Part shown: in pieces, positions 23,054 to 30,717 of the stretch
Layout of the letters: each line of letters begins with the position of its first letter
How positions within the stretch are numbered: the stretch's first letter is position 1
DNA from: an uncultured Sutterella sp.
GTDB lineage: Bacteria > Pseudomonadota > Gammaproteobacteria > Burkholderiales > Burkholderiaceae_F
NCBI GenBank assembly: GCA_905213905.1
Contig: CAJMKD010000001.1
Coordinates: 1 to 64,000, forward strand
DNA length: 64,000 bases
Direction: 5' to 3'
The notes under the pieces: generated by a model
The model's database searches: none
What the model was told of the DNA's origin: nothing
Seen by the model: the letters and a program-made list of their open reading frames with translations, nothing else
Made by a program: the position numbers and the translations under genes

Positions 23054-23868
23054 GATTCTGCGCCTCCGATGCCGAGATCGACACCGTAGTCGGGCGCCGG
23101 ATAATGGAAGCGCACCGGGCCGTCCGGCAGGCCGCCGATAAACTGCTTGACAAAGGGGTCGTCAGAGCGGCGAAGCTCTTCGGGCGTGCCCTCGGCAGCA
23201 ACGCGTTGCGAGGAAATCATATATACGTAGTCGGCAATTTCAAATGTTTCGGCAACGTCGTGCGTCACGATGAGCGAAGTTGCGCCGAGCGCGTCATTGA
23301 GACGCCGGATCAGATTGGCGGTAACGCCCATGGAAATCGGGTCGAGGCCGGCGAAAGGCTCGTCGTAAAGAATGAGCGCCGGATCAAGCGCGATCGTGCG
23401 TGCAAGCGCCACTCGGCGGGCCATCCCGCCGGAGATTTCCGAGGGCATCAACGAGGCCGCGCCTCGCAGACCGACGGCCGCGAGCTTCATTAAAACAAGA
23501 TCGCGGATCATCTCTTCATCGAGCTTCGTCTGCTCGCGCATTGGAAATGCGACGTTTTCAAAAACGGAGAGGTCCGTAAACAGTGCGCCGAACTGAAACA
23601 GCATGCCCATTTTTCGGCGCATCCGATAGAGCGCACGCTCGTCGTCGGGATCGACCTTTTCGCCGCAAAAAGTGATGGTTCCGCTTTGCGGCTTCAGCAA
23701 GCCGCCGATCAGCTTGAGAAGCGTCGTCTTGCCCATGCCGGAGCCGCCCATGATGGCAACGACCTGCCCGGCGCCGAAACGCATCGAGACATCCTTCAGA
23801 ATCAGGCGGCTGCCGTAGCCGAAGGTGAGATGATCGATCAGAAGAGAGTCATTCATCGCACTACCCAT
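23050..23868 (-). CDS. mlaF: MlaF, ATPase of the Mla ABC transporter
   Basis: A 272-residue ABC ATPase powering phospholipid transport. It has the Walker A GGSGMGKTTLLK, the signature ISGGMARRVALARTI, the Walker B LILYDEPFAGLDP and the switch His in VTHDVAE. The first ATG (23868) overlaps the stop of the thioesterase gene as TGATG; a second ATG 12 bases in is also possible. It is the second gene of thioesterase-mlaFEDACB. Confidence 0.96.
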   Translation of the reverse strand: MGSAMNDSLLIDHLTFGYGSRLILKDVSMRFGAGQVVAIMGGSGMGKTTLLKLIGGLLKPQSGTITFCGEKVDPDDERALYRMRRKMGMLFQFGALFTDLSVFENVAFPMREQTKLDEEMIRDLVLMKLAAVGLRGAASLMPSEISGGMARRVALARTIALDPALILYDEPFAGLDPISMGVTANLIRRLNDALGATSLIVTHDVAETFEIADYVYMISSQRVAAEGTPEELRRSDDPFVKQFIGGLPDGPVRFHYPAPDYGVDLGIGGAES

Positions 23869-24350
23869 CAGAGCCCTCTGCTCGGTTCGTATCGCACGCC
23901 TCTGGCTATGCCGAGAGACGCAAGAAGCGGATCGTCAGGCGCAATGCTGTTGGCCTGCAGAATGGCGAGCTCGCTCTCGGAAAAAAGCGCCGGACGCTTC
24001 TTTTCAAAGTCAACGAATACCCATTCCGTCGCGCCGACAAAAAGAAGATCCTCGCCGCGACGGATGGCATAGCGTCGCAGACTCGCCGCGCCTCGCCAGC
24101 TCTGAATCCACGAAAACATGTCAAGCACATCGCCTTCGAAGCACGGCCGAAGGTATTCGGCCCAGTGCTCGCGGGCAACCCACGTGCGCCCCATCGCCCG
24201 AAGCACTTCGAAGCTCCAGCCGACCGCCGAGGCGTGGTGCGTTGCAATGCGCTCCATCCATTTCAGGTATTCGCGGTTGTTCACATGTCCGAGAACGTCG
24301 ATCGACTCTGCGCCGACGACAAACGTCTCGCGAAAAATCCGTTCCGTCAT
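23868..24350 (-). CDS. Hotdog-fold acyl-CoA thioesterase (4HBT-like)
   Basis: A 160-residue hotdog protein. The catalytic-type motif DVLGHVNNREYLKWMER matches 4HBT/YbgC-like thioesterases, where the Asp/His/Asn region binds the thioester. The acyl substrate is not predictable. The stop overlaps the mlaF start, so it is translationally linked to lipid transport. The ATG at 24350 lacks a strong ribosome site; the frame runs open further upstream. A perfect palindrome and TATAAG lie about 100 bases upstream. Confidence 0.82.
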   Translation of the reverse strand: MTERIFRETFVVGAESIDVLGHVNNREYLKWMERIATHHASAVGWSFEVLRAMGRTWVAREHWAEYLRPCFEGDVLDMFSWIQSWRGAASLRRYAIRRGEDLLFVGATEWVFVDFEKKRPALFSESELAILQANSIAPDDPLLASLGIARGVRYEPSRGL

Positions 24351-24435
24351 TCGTAGCTTGTTTTGGCGCGGCCCGTCCAAGGGCCGGCGCGAAAGAAGAA
24401 AAACGACTTCGACGCGCTCCCTGCGCAGCAAAGAA

Positions 24436-24459
24436 CTGAACGCGCGTTCAGAACTTATA
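24436..24459 (-). promoter_or_regulatory. Candidate promoter and operator of the thioesterase-mla operon
   Basis: CTGAACGCGCGTTCAG (24436-24451) is a perfect 16-base palindrome. On the minus strand it follows a TATAAG -10 (24454-24459), putting the predicted start near 24448, inside the palindrome. The shape is that of a TetR-type repressor operator. No regulator gene is adjacent. The -35 is weak. This lies in the 430-base gene-free stretch 24351-24780. Confidence 0.5.
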
Positions 24460-24655
24460 AACGAAAAGGCGCTCGGAAGCGGGAGGCGCGCGCCGTTCTT
24501 TCAACCGCCCCGTCCGCGCTTGTGAGCGCTGTCGAAATATGCGTTTTGCGAGTGGGTTATTTTACGTCAGGCGCTTGGCGCGCTGCTCGCTGCATTCAAA
24601 AGAACTGTTGCAAAGGAAGCTGTGCAGCATGCGCATGCCGCACAGACCCCCCTCG

Positions 24656-24661
24656 TATAAT
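24656..24661 (+). promoter_or_regulatory. -10 element upstream of PBP1A
   Basis: A consensus TATAAT 120 bases before the PBP1A start. No convincing -35 is found 16-18 bases upstream. The predicted start is near 24668. The rest of 24460-24655 shows no gene or clear repeat. Confidence 0.45.
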
Positions 24662-24780
24662 GGCCGCTTAAATCGGGCTTCGCCGCAGGCCGGCGCGCAT
24701 TGAGGCGCATTTTTCCTGCCGGACTGCCGCGCCGTTTCGAAGCCGCAACAGTTTTTCTTTTTTTCGTCTCCGGAGCATCG

Positions 24781-27174
24781 GTGTCGACAAAACCCAAAAA
24801 AGCCGCACGCACCACCGCAAAGCGCAGCTCCCGAATCGGCACATTTTTCAAATGGTTTGCCGGCATCTGCGCTGCCGGGCTGGCCGCGGGCATACTTCTC
24901 GCCGTCTTCGTCTTCGCTTTCATCTATCGTCAGCTTCCGCCGCTTGACACGCTTACGGACTACCGTCCCAAAGTGCCCCTTCGCATCTGGAGCGCCGACG
25001 GAAAGCTCATCGGCGAATTCGGTGAAGAGCGCCGCGACTTTGTGCATCTGAGCGAAATCCCTGCACACGTCAAGGATGCCATCCTCTGCGCAGAAGACGC
25101 CGACTTCTATGAGCATCCCGGCATTGAAATTACCGGCATTCTGCGTGCGGCCGTCATCAACGTGCTTATGGGGCGGCGCGCGCAAGGCGGCTCCACCATT
25201 ACGCAGCAAGTGGCGAGAAATTTCTTCCTGACCTCGGAGCGCACCTACACGCGAAAGCTCTACGAGATCGCCATGTCCTTCAAGATCGAAAGCCAGCTCA
25301 CGAAGGACGAGATTCTCGAGATCTACATGAACCAGATCTATCTCGGGCAGCGCGCCTACGGCTTCTCAAGCGCTGCGAGAACCTATTTCGGCCGTCCGCT
25401 CTCCGAGCTGAGCGTTGGCGAGGCAGCCACGCTCGCCGGCCTGCCTGTTGCGCCTTCAGCCTACAACCCGATCGTCAATCCGACCCGCGCGACCATGCGC
25501 CGCAACTATGTGCTGCGCCGCATGTACGACCTCGGCCGCATAGATGAGCTCACCTACCAGAGCGAAAAAGCGCAGCCGATGCAGACGCGGCGCATCGCCA
25601 GCGAGGAGGAGCGCATTGCTTCGGGCGAAAAGGACGACAAGGTGACAGCCCACTATGCTGCGGAGCTCGCCCGCATGCTTGTTTATGACATTTTCGGCGA
25701 GGAAACCTATTCCCGCGGCCTAAATGTCTACACGACGATCAACACGGTCGACCAGCGCGCGGCCGTTGAAGCGGTGCGCACGCACCTCATCGCCTACGAT
25801 CGCAAATACGGCTACCGCGGACCGGAAGGGTTCGTTGACGTCAGCAACCCCGAAGAGCGCGCCAAGGCAATTCGCACAGCGCTTTCACGCACAGCCTCTT
25901 CCCCGTTCATGCTGCCTGCGGTCGTGCTTGAAGCATCGCCCAAGAAGGTGGTCGCTGCGATCTCTGCCAATGAAACCGTTACGCTCGATGCGGAAAGCTA
26001 CCGCTTCGGACGTCGTTATCTAGCCGCCAAACCTTCCAAAAAGATCGATCCGATTCGCCCCGGCTCCATTATTCGCGTGATGCGCCACGAAACCGGCAAG
26101 GGAAAGAACAAGACGCTCGGCTGGACGCTCGCGCAGGTGCCGCGCGTCGAGGCGGCATTTGTGGCGGCAAATTTCAACACCGGCGCCGTTAATGCGCTTG
26201 TGGGCGGGTTTGACTTTAATCTCAACATGTTCAACCACGTTACGCAGGCGTGGCGGCAGCCTGGTTCGAGCTTCAAGCCTTTCATCTATTCGGCTGCGCT
26301 GGACAAGGGGTTCTCGCCGGCAACCGTTATCAACGACGCCCCCATCTCCATCGACCCGAAACTCACTGGCAACCGACTCTGGGAGCCCAAAAACTACGAC
26401 AACAAGTTTGAAGGGCCGATGCCGCTCTACCGAGCGCTCGAAAAGTCGAAGAACCTCGTTTCCATCCGCGTGATGCAAGCCATCACGCCGCAATATGCGC
26501 AGCAGTATGTAACCCGCTTCGGCTTCTCACCCAAAGACCATCCTGCCAACCTGCCGATGGCGCTCGGCGCAGGCAGCGTGACGCCTTGGCAAATGCTCGG
26601 CGCATATGCCGTTTTCGCCAACGGGGGCTACCGTGTTCTGCCCTATCTGATCGATCGGGTCACAGACGCCGACGGCCGAACGCTCATGCAGGCGACAAAC
26701 CGCCAAGCGGGCGACGAATCCATTCGAGCCATCTCTGAAAGAAACGCCTTCATCATGAATTCGCTCTTGCACGGCGTTGCAGTTCGGGGCACGGCAAGAC
26801 GCGCCACGCGCGACCTGAAGCGCAATGATATCGCTGGCAAAACGGGCACCTCGAACGACAGTCATGACGCATGGTTCTGCGGTTATGCGGGCAATGCTGT
26901 CGCCGTGGGCTGGATGGGATACGACACGCCAAAGCCGCTCGGCTCTCGTGAAACGGGCGGCGGCCTTGTGCTGCCAATTTGGGTTGACTATATGCGCACC
27001 GCGCTCAAAGGCGTACCGGAAACAGTACGAGTTCAGCCCGAATCCGTCGTTGAGCGCGATGGTCTGCTTTACTACCGAGACCCCGTCAAAGGCATTCTTC
27101 CCGGCGAAGGCATGCCGAGCTCAGAGGATGTGAGCAACGAGACCCGCGAACTCGTGCGCGATCAAATCTTCTGA
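24781..27174 (+). CDS. mrcA: Penicillin-binding protein 1A (bifunctional)
   Basis: Class A PBP of 797 residues that polymerises and cross-links peptidoglycan. A Lys/Arg-rich cytoplasmic start is followed by one membrane helix (FFKWFAGICAAGLAAGILLAV). The GT51 domain has EDADFYEHPGIE and GGSTITQQ. The transpeptidase has the serine motif SSFK in PGSSFKPFIY and KTGTSND. The GTG at 24781 has GGAG 5 bases upstream; a TTG at 24700 would add 27 unlikely residues. A terminator follows at 27197. Confidence 0.96.
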   Translation: MSTKPKKAARTTAKRSSRIGTFFKWFAGICAAGLAAGILLAVFVFAFIYRQLPPLDTLTDYRPKVPLRIWSADGKLIGEFGEERRDFVHLSEIPAHVKDAILCAEDADFYEHPGIEITGILRAAVINVLMGRRAQGGSTITQQVARNFFLTSERTYTRKLYEIAMSFKIESQLTKDEILEIYMNQIYLGQRAYGFSSAARTYFGRPLSELSVGEAATLAGLPVAPSAYNPIVNPTRATMRRNYVLRRMYDLGRIDELTYQSEKAQPMQTRRIASEEERIASGEKDDKVTAHYAAELARMLVYDIFGEETYSRGLNVYTTINTVDQRAAVEAVRTHLIAYDRKYGYRGPEGFVDVSNPEERAKAIRTALSRTASSPFMLPAVVLEASPKKVVAAISANETVTLDAESYRFGRRYLAAKPSKKIDPIRPGSIIRVMRHETGKGKNKTLGWTLAQVPRVEAAFVAANFNTGAVNALVGGFDFNLNMFNHVTQAWRQPGSSFKPFIYSAALDKGFSPATVINDAPISIDPKLTGNRLWEPKNYDNKFEGPMPLYRALEKSKNLVSIRVMQAITPQYAQQYVTRFGFSPKDHPANLPMALGAGSVTPWQMLGAYAVFANGGYRVLPYLIDRVTDADGRTLMQATNRQAGDESIRAISERNAFIMNSLLHGVAVRGTARRATRDLKRNDIAGKTGTSNDSHDAWFCGYAGNAVAVGWMGYDTPKPLGSRETGGGLVLPIWVDYMRTALKGVPETVRVQPESVVERDGLLYYRDPVKGILPGEGMPSSEDVSNETRELVRDQIF

Positions 27175-27196
27175 TTTGCTGATGCATCCCATGAAG

Positions 27197-27232
27197 TCCC
27201 CGACAGCCGCACTGCGGTTGCCGGGGATTTTT
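27197..27232 (+). terminator. Terminator of the PBP1A gene
   Basis: TCCCCG (27197-27202) pairs with CGGGGA (27222-27227), and an inner stem (CAGCCGC with GCGGTTG) is separated by one mismatch; TTTTTC follows. In the remainder (27233-27400) only a GCGCAGCTGCGC palindrome (27368-27379) stands out. Confidence 0.85.
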
Positions 27233-27400
27233 CATCGGGGAGCCGTCGATCGGCTGCATTAAGCTTGAAGAGGCTAATTGTTCGCAAGGCGCTCGGGCGA
27301 GCTGTCTGCGTCTCTGAAAAAAGGCCACGAACCTCGAAACACCGTCTCGCGTAACAATAAAATGACTGCGCAGCTGCGCGATGCAACGCGCGTTTTCTTA

Positions 27401-27697
27401 TCATCCGCGCAACTTCGAGATCGCAGATTCGGCCGCTTCCTGGAGCGTGCGCCCCGTTTTTGGATCTATCCACTCATCGCCGCGCTTTTCGAAATGAAAG
27501 CCGCCAAGATGAGAGGCCAGCCAAATTTCCTGCATGGGTGTCTGGATATTCACGACAACCTGCGCGCCGGACTCGAGTTCGATCGTAAGCACATTGCCGC
27601 TTCTGGAGCAGTCGAGATCGTCGTTGGCTGCTTCAAGCGCATCCTGCAAATGCTCGAGCGCCTTATCGGCAGTAGCCAGAAACAATGTTTCGTCCAT
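27401..27697 (-). CDS. cyaY: Frataxin-like iron donor CyaY
   Basis: A 98-residue frataxin homologue regulating iron-sulfur cluster assembly through IscS. The acidic first helix (ALEHLQDALEAANDDLDCSRSG) and the sheet segment QEIWLASHLGGFHFEKRGDEWID are conserved. The ATG at 27697 has AAAGGGA 4 bases upstream; the frame extends further but without a better start. It diverges from lptM with only 22 bases between start codons. Confidence 0.93.
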   Translation of the reverse strand: MDETLFLATADKALEHLQDALEAANDDLDCSRSGNVLTIELESGAQVVVNIQTPMQEIWLASHLGGFHFEKRGDEWIDPKTGRTLQEAAESAISKLRG

Positions 27698-27719
27698 TTT
27701 TTCCCTTTTCGTCATTGTC

Positions 27720-27848
27720 ATGATTAAAAAAACCTTCCTTCTCGGCGCGATCGCAGCGCTTTTGAGCCTCTCGCTCGCCGGCTGCGGCCTCAAGGGCGAC
27801 CTTTACATGCCGGGCGATGAGCCCGAGTCCGCGCAACGAGGATTTTGA
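27720..27848 (+). CDS. lptM: LPS-assembly lipoprotein LptM (YifL-like)
   Basis: A 42-residue lipoprotein with lipobox LAGC (Cys22) followed directly by GLKGDLYMPG, the hallmark of LptM, which binds LptD-LptE and helps LptD disulfide maturation. The cyaY-lptM-lysA arrangement is conserved in many beta- and gammaproteobacteria. Its stop is 4 bases before the lysA ATG, so the two are probably co-translated. It diverges from cyaY. Confidence 0.93.
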   Translation: MIKKTFLLGAIAALLSLSLAGCGLKGDLYMPGDEPESAQRGF

Positions 27849-27852
27849 TGCC

Positions 27853-29277
27853 ATGACCGCCTCGAATGTCGACCAAGAGCATAGCGAAAGCATCATGCCC
27901 GCGCAGTGCTTTCGGCGAAGCGCCAAGGACGGCTCGCTCTGGTGCGAGGATGTGCCGCTCGAAAACATCGCACGACGCTTCGGCACGCCAACTTATGTGT
28001 ATTCAAGAAAAATGGTCGAGTCGCGCTTTGACGCTTACGACAGCGCTTTCGGCCAAACGCCGCATCTTGTCTGCTATGCAGTAAAAGCCAACGCGACGCT
28101 CGGCATTCTTGAACTTCTCGCCCGACGCGGCGCCGGCTTCGACACGGTGAGCGCGGGCGAAATTCTGAAGGCGGTCGCCGCCGGTGCTGATCCGTCAAAA
28201 ATCGTTTTTTCGGGCGTCGGCAAATCCCGTCCCGAAATTGCGCTTGCACTCTTTGCCGGCATTCGCTGCTTCAATGTTGAAAGCGTCGAAGAGCTCGAGC
28301 GCATCGAAGCCGAAGCTGCGCGCCTAGGCCGCCGCGCTCCGATTGCCGTGCGCGTCAATCCAGACGTTGACCCGCATGTTGAAGAACGGATTGCAACAGG
28401 ACTCGGCACCTCAAAATTCGGCGTTGACCGTGCGGACGTACTGCCGCTTTATCGCCGCGCCAAAATGTTGCCGCACATCGACATCGTTGGCATTTCCTGC
28501 CATATCGGCAGCCAAATCCGCACAACGGCGCCCTATCTTCAGATGGTGACTGTGCTCGCTGACATTGTTCATGCACTGCGTGCCGAAGGCATCACGCTGC
28601 AGCATATTGATTTCGGCGGCGGCGCGGGCGTTGCATATCGCCCCGGCGAAGAAACGCTTGATCCCCGCACGCTGGTTGAGGCGCTCACGGCTGAAGTCCG
28701 CCGACTTCTGCCTGAAGGAAACCTAACAGCACTCATTGAACCTGGGCGGTCCATTGTTGCGGAAGCCGGCGTGCTCCTGACGCGCGTCGAGTTTCTCAAG
28801 CATGCCGGCGCTGGCACACGCTACGCCATTGTCGACGCTTCAATGACCGACCTGCTGCGCCCGGCGCTTTACGGCGCCTGGCATGAAATCGAGCCCGTAG
28901 CCGCTTCCTCCGATAACGATGAAGCTGCGCCAGTATCGATTGCAGGGCCCGTGTGCGAATCAACGGACATTCTCGGACGCAATCGACACCTTGCCGCTCG
29001 CGATAATGAGCTTCTCGCTGTACGCACAGCCGGCGCCTACGGCCGCTCGATGGCTTCCAACTACAATTCGCGGCCGCTACCCTTTGAAGTCCTCGTTTCC
29101 GGCAATCAGATCGAACCGCTGCAGTGTCGTCGACAAACGCCGCTCGACTTGATCGCAACGCAGCAATCACTGCTGCAAGCCGATCGATCTTCGGAAAATC
29201 GGGCGCGCGCGGCTCAACTTTATGAAGAAACTGCCGATTTTGTCCGCTTCATGAAGGAAAGCCTCGAACGAAGCTGA
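27853..29277 (+). CDS. lysA: Diaminopimelate decarboxylase
   Basis: PLP enzyme making lysine from meso-diaminopimelate. The PLP lysine is Lys78 in YAVKANATLGIL. Other sites are SCHIGSQ, the glycine loop DFGGGAG, EPGRSIV, CESTDILG and GAYGRSMASNYNSRP. At 474 residues it is longer than the usual 415-430, with an extra N-terminal stretch before the barrel and about 30 extra residues after the normal end. An alternative start is Met15. Lysine synthesis is thus kept, in contrast to the missing trp and his neighbours. Confidence 0.95.
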   Translation: MTASNVDQEHSESIMPAQCFRRSAKDGSLWCEDVPLENIARRFGTPTYVYSRKMVESRFDAYDSAFGQTPHLVCYAVKANATLGILELLARRGAGFDTVSAGEILKAVAAGADPSKIVFSGVGKSRPEIALALFAGIRCFNVESVEELERIEAEAARLGRRAPIAVRVNPDVDPHVEERIATGLGTSKFGVDRADVLPLYRRAKMLPHIDIVGISCHIGSQIRTTAPYLQMVTVLADIVHALRAEGITLQHIDFGGGAGVAYRPGEETLDPRTLVEALTAEVRRLLPEGNLTALIEPGRSIVAEAGVLLTRVEFLKHAGAGTRYAIVDASMTDLLRPALYGAWHEIEPVAASSDNDEAAPVSIAGPVCESTDILGRNRHLAARDNELLAVRTAGAYGRSMASNYNSRPLPFEVLVSGNQIEPLQCRRQTPLDLIATQQSLLQADRSSENRARAAQLYEETADFVRFMKESLERS

Positions 29278-29321
29278 AGCCTTTTCTGCAAATATCCTCG
29301 GGTTTTGCCTTAGAATGACTC

Positions 29322-29367
29322 AACGCCGGATTTCTTCCCGCTTGCGGGAAGGAACTCGGCGTTTTTT
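29322..29367 (+). terminator. Terminator after lysA (or first hairpin of the guaC leader)
   Basis: AACGCCG (29322-29328) pairs with CGGCGTT (29357-29363), enclosing TTCTTCCCGC with GCGGGAAGGAA, then T6. It is strong enough to end lysA mRNA. A TAGAAT at 29311-29316 would place a start at about 29323, so it could instead begin the guaC transcript. Confidence 0.75.
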
Positions 29368-29423
29368 GCGTGTGCGGTCCGCGACCGTTCGGCCGGAGAA
29401 CATTCGACCGATCGCGTCCGTCA

Positions 29424-29509
29424 CCGCGAATCCACTTTTTTCGCGGATTCCCCAAGCGCCTGCGGCCCAAGCGGAATCCTCTCCTTCTGATGCTGAGAGG
29501 TTTTTAGGC
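29424..29509 (+). promoter_or_regulatory. guaC: Structured leader of guaC with competing hairpins
   Basis: GGATTC/C (29445-29451) can pair with GAATCC to its left (29428-29433) or GGAATCC to its right (29473-29479). The right-hand partner overlaps by two bases a third stem, CCTCTC (29478-29483) with GAGAGG (29495-29500), followed by T5. GAGAGG is also the ribosome site of guaC, 9 bases before the ATG. Mutually exclusive pairing around a terminator-like, ribosome-site-hiding hairpin is typical of regulated leaders. No known riboswitch class was recognised. Confidence 0.5.
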
Positions 29510-30553
29510 ATGCATATTGAGAACACCATTCGTCTCGACTTCAAGGACGTGCTCATCCGTCCGAAACGCTCCACGCTCACGAGCCGCAGTGAGGTCGACA
29601 TTACGCGCGAATTCAAATTCCTGCATTCGAGCGAAAAATACCACGCGATCCCTATCATCGCGGCGAATATGGACACGACCGGCACATTTGAGATGGCCGA
29701 AGCGCTTGGCCGTCACGGCCTGTCGACGGCGCTGCACAAGCATTACACGATCGACGAATACGTTGACTTCTTTACACGCCTTGAAGCCAAGCACACGGCG
29801 TTCTACTCGCTCGGCATCGGCGACGGCGATTGGCAAAAGTTCCGCGAAACGATGCGCCGCGCGCCTGAAGGCGCAATTCGCTACGTTTGCATTGACGTCG
29901 CCAACGGCTATACCGAAGCCTTTGTCGCATTCGTTCGCAAGGTGCGCGACACTTATCCTGACCTTGTCATCATGGCAGGCAACGTCGTCACCGGCGACAT
30001 GACCGAAGAGCTGCTGCTCTCGGGCGCCGATATCGTCAAGGTCGGCATCGGCCCGGGCTCCGTCTGCACTACCCGCAAAATGACTGGGGTCGGATACCCG
30101 CAGCTCTCCGCGGTCATCGAATGCGCCGATGCTGCGCACGGCCTAGGCGGCCGGATCTGCTCGGACGGCGGATGCACGGTGCCGGGCGACATTGCAAAGG
30201 CGTATGGCGGCGGCGCCGATTTTGTGATGCTCGGCGGCATGTTGGCCGGCCACAATGAAGCGGGTGGTGAAACCGTAGAGGTCGACGGCAAGTTCTTCAA
30301 GCGCTTTTACGGCATGAGCTCAAAAGACGCCATGGACAAGTATGCAGGCGGCGTCGCCAAGTACCGCGCAGCTGAAGGCAAGTCGGTCCTACTGCCTGCA
30401 CGGGGCCCGGTCGAGCCCACCGTACAGCAGATTTTGGGCGGCGTGCGATCTGCCTGCACTTATGTCGGCGCCCGCCGCCTCAAGGAACTCACGATGCGGA
30501 CGACATTCGTGCGCGTTTCCATGCAGACGAACGACATTTTCGGCAAAAGCTGA
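29510..30553 (+). CDS. guaC: GMP reductase
   Basis: NADPH-dependent conversion of GMP to IMP, linking guanine to adenine nucleotide pools. At 347 residues it equals E. coli GuaC in length, with catalytic Cys186 in GIGPGSVCTTR and strong identity throughout (FKDVLIRPKRSTL, PIIAANMD, SDGGC, GGADFVMLGGMLAGH, LGG-RSACTYVGA). The IMPDH CBS domains are absent, which separates it from GuaB. The start at 29510 follows GAGAGG and the structured leader; upstream in-frame codons belong to the leader. It is monocistronic, with a terminator at 30586. Confidence 0.97.
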   Translation: MHIENTIRLDFKDVLIRPKRSTLTSRSEVDITREFKFLHSSEKYHAIPIIAANMDTTGTFEMAEALGRHGLSTALHKHYTIDEYVDFFTRLEAKHTAFYSLGIGDGDWQKFRETMRRAPEGAIRYVCIDVANGYTEAFVAFVRKVRDTYPDLVIMAGNVVTGDMTEELLLSGADIVKVGIGPGSVCTTRKMTGVGYPQLSAVIECADAAHGLGGRICSDGGCTVPGDIAKAYGGGADFVMLGGMLAGHNEAGGETVEVDGKFFKRFYGMSSKDAMDKYAGGVAKYRAAEGKSVLLPARGPVEPTVQQILGGVRSACTYVGARRLKELTMRTTFVRVSMQTNDIFGKS

Positions 30554-30585
30554 TTTTGTCCGTTGACGGCGATCCAACAAACCTT

Positions 30586-30616
30586 AAAGAGAGCGGCCCG
30601 AGAGGACCGCTCTTTT
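30586..30616 (+). terminator. Terminator of guaC
   Basis: AAAGAGAGCGG (30586-30596) pairs with CCGCTCTTTT (30607-30616) across a 10-base loop. It ends in a T run and lies 33 bases past the guaC stop. Confidence 0.85.
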
Positions 30617-30687
30617 CATTGAATGAAGCCGCATGCTTTCTACGCCATTCAACCGATGACGAAACTGGAGAGCCGCCGTAAGCTCAT

Positions 30688-30711
30688 CTCTCGGAAATCA
30701 GTTTTCGGGAG
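30688..30711 (+). promoter_or_regulatory. Hairpin hiding the ribosome site of the M20 amidohydrolase gene
   Basis: CTCTCGGAAA (30688-30697) pairs with TTTTCGGGAG (30702-30711), ten pairs including two G-T, across a TCAG loop. The 3' arm contains the Shine-Dalgarno GGGAG, 6 bases before the ATG. When folded the site is masked, as in RNA thermometers and translational switches. Regulation is inferred from the fold only. Confidence 0.55.
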
Positions 30712-30717
30712 AACATC

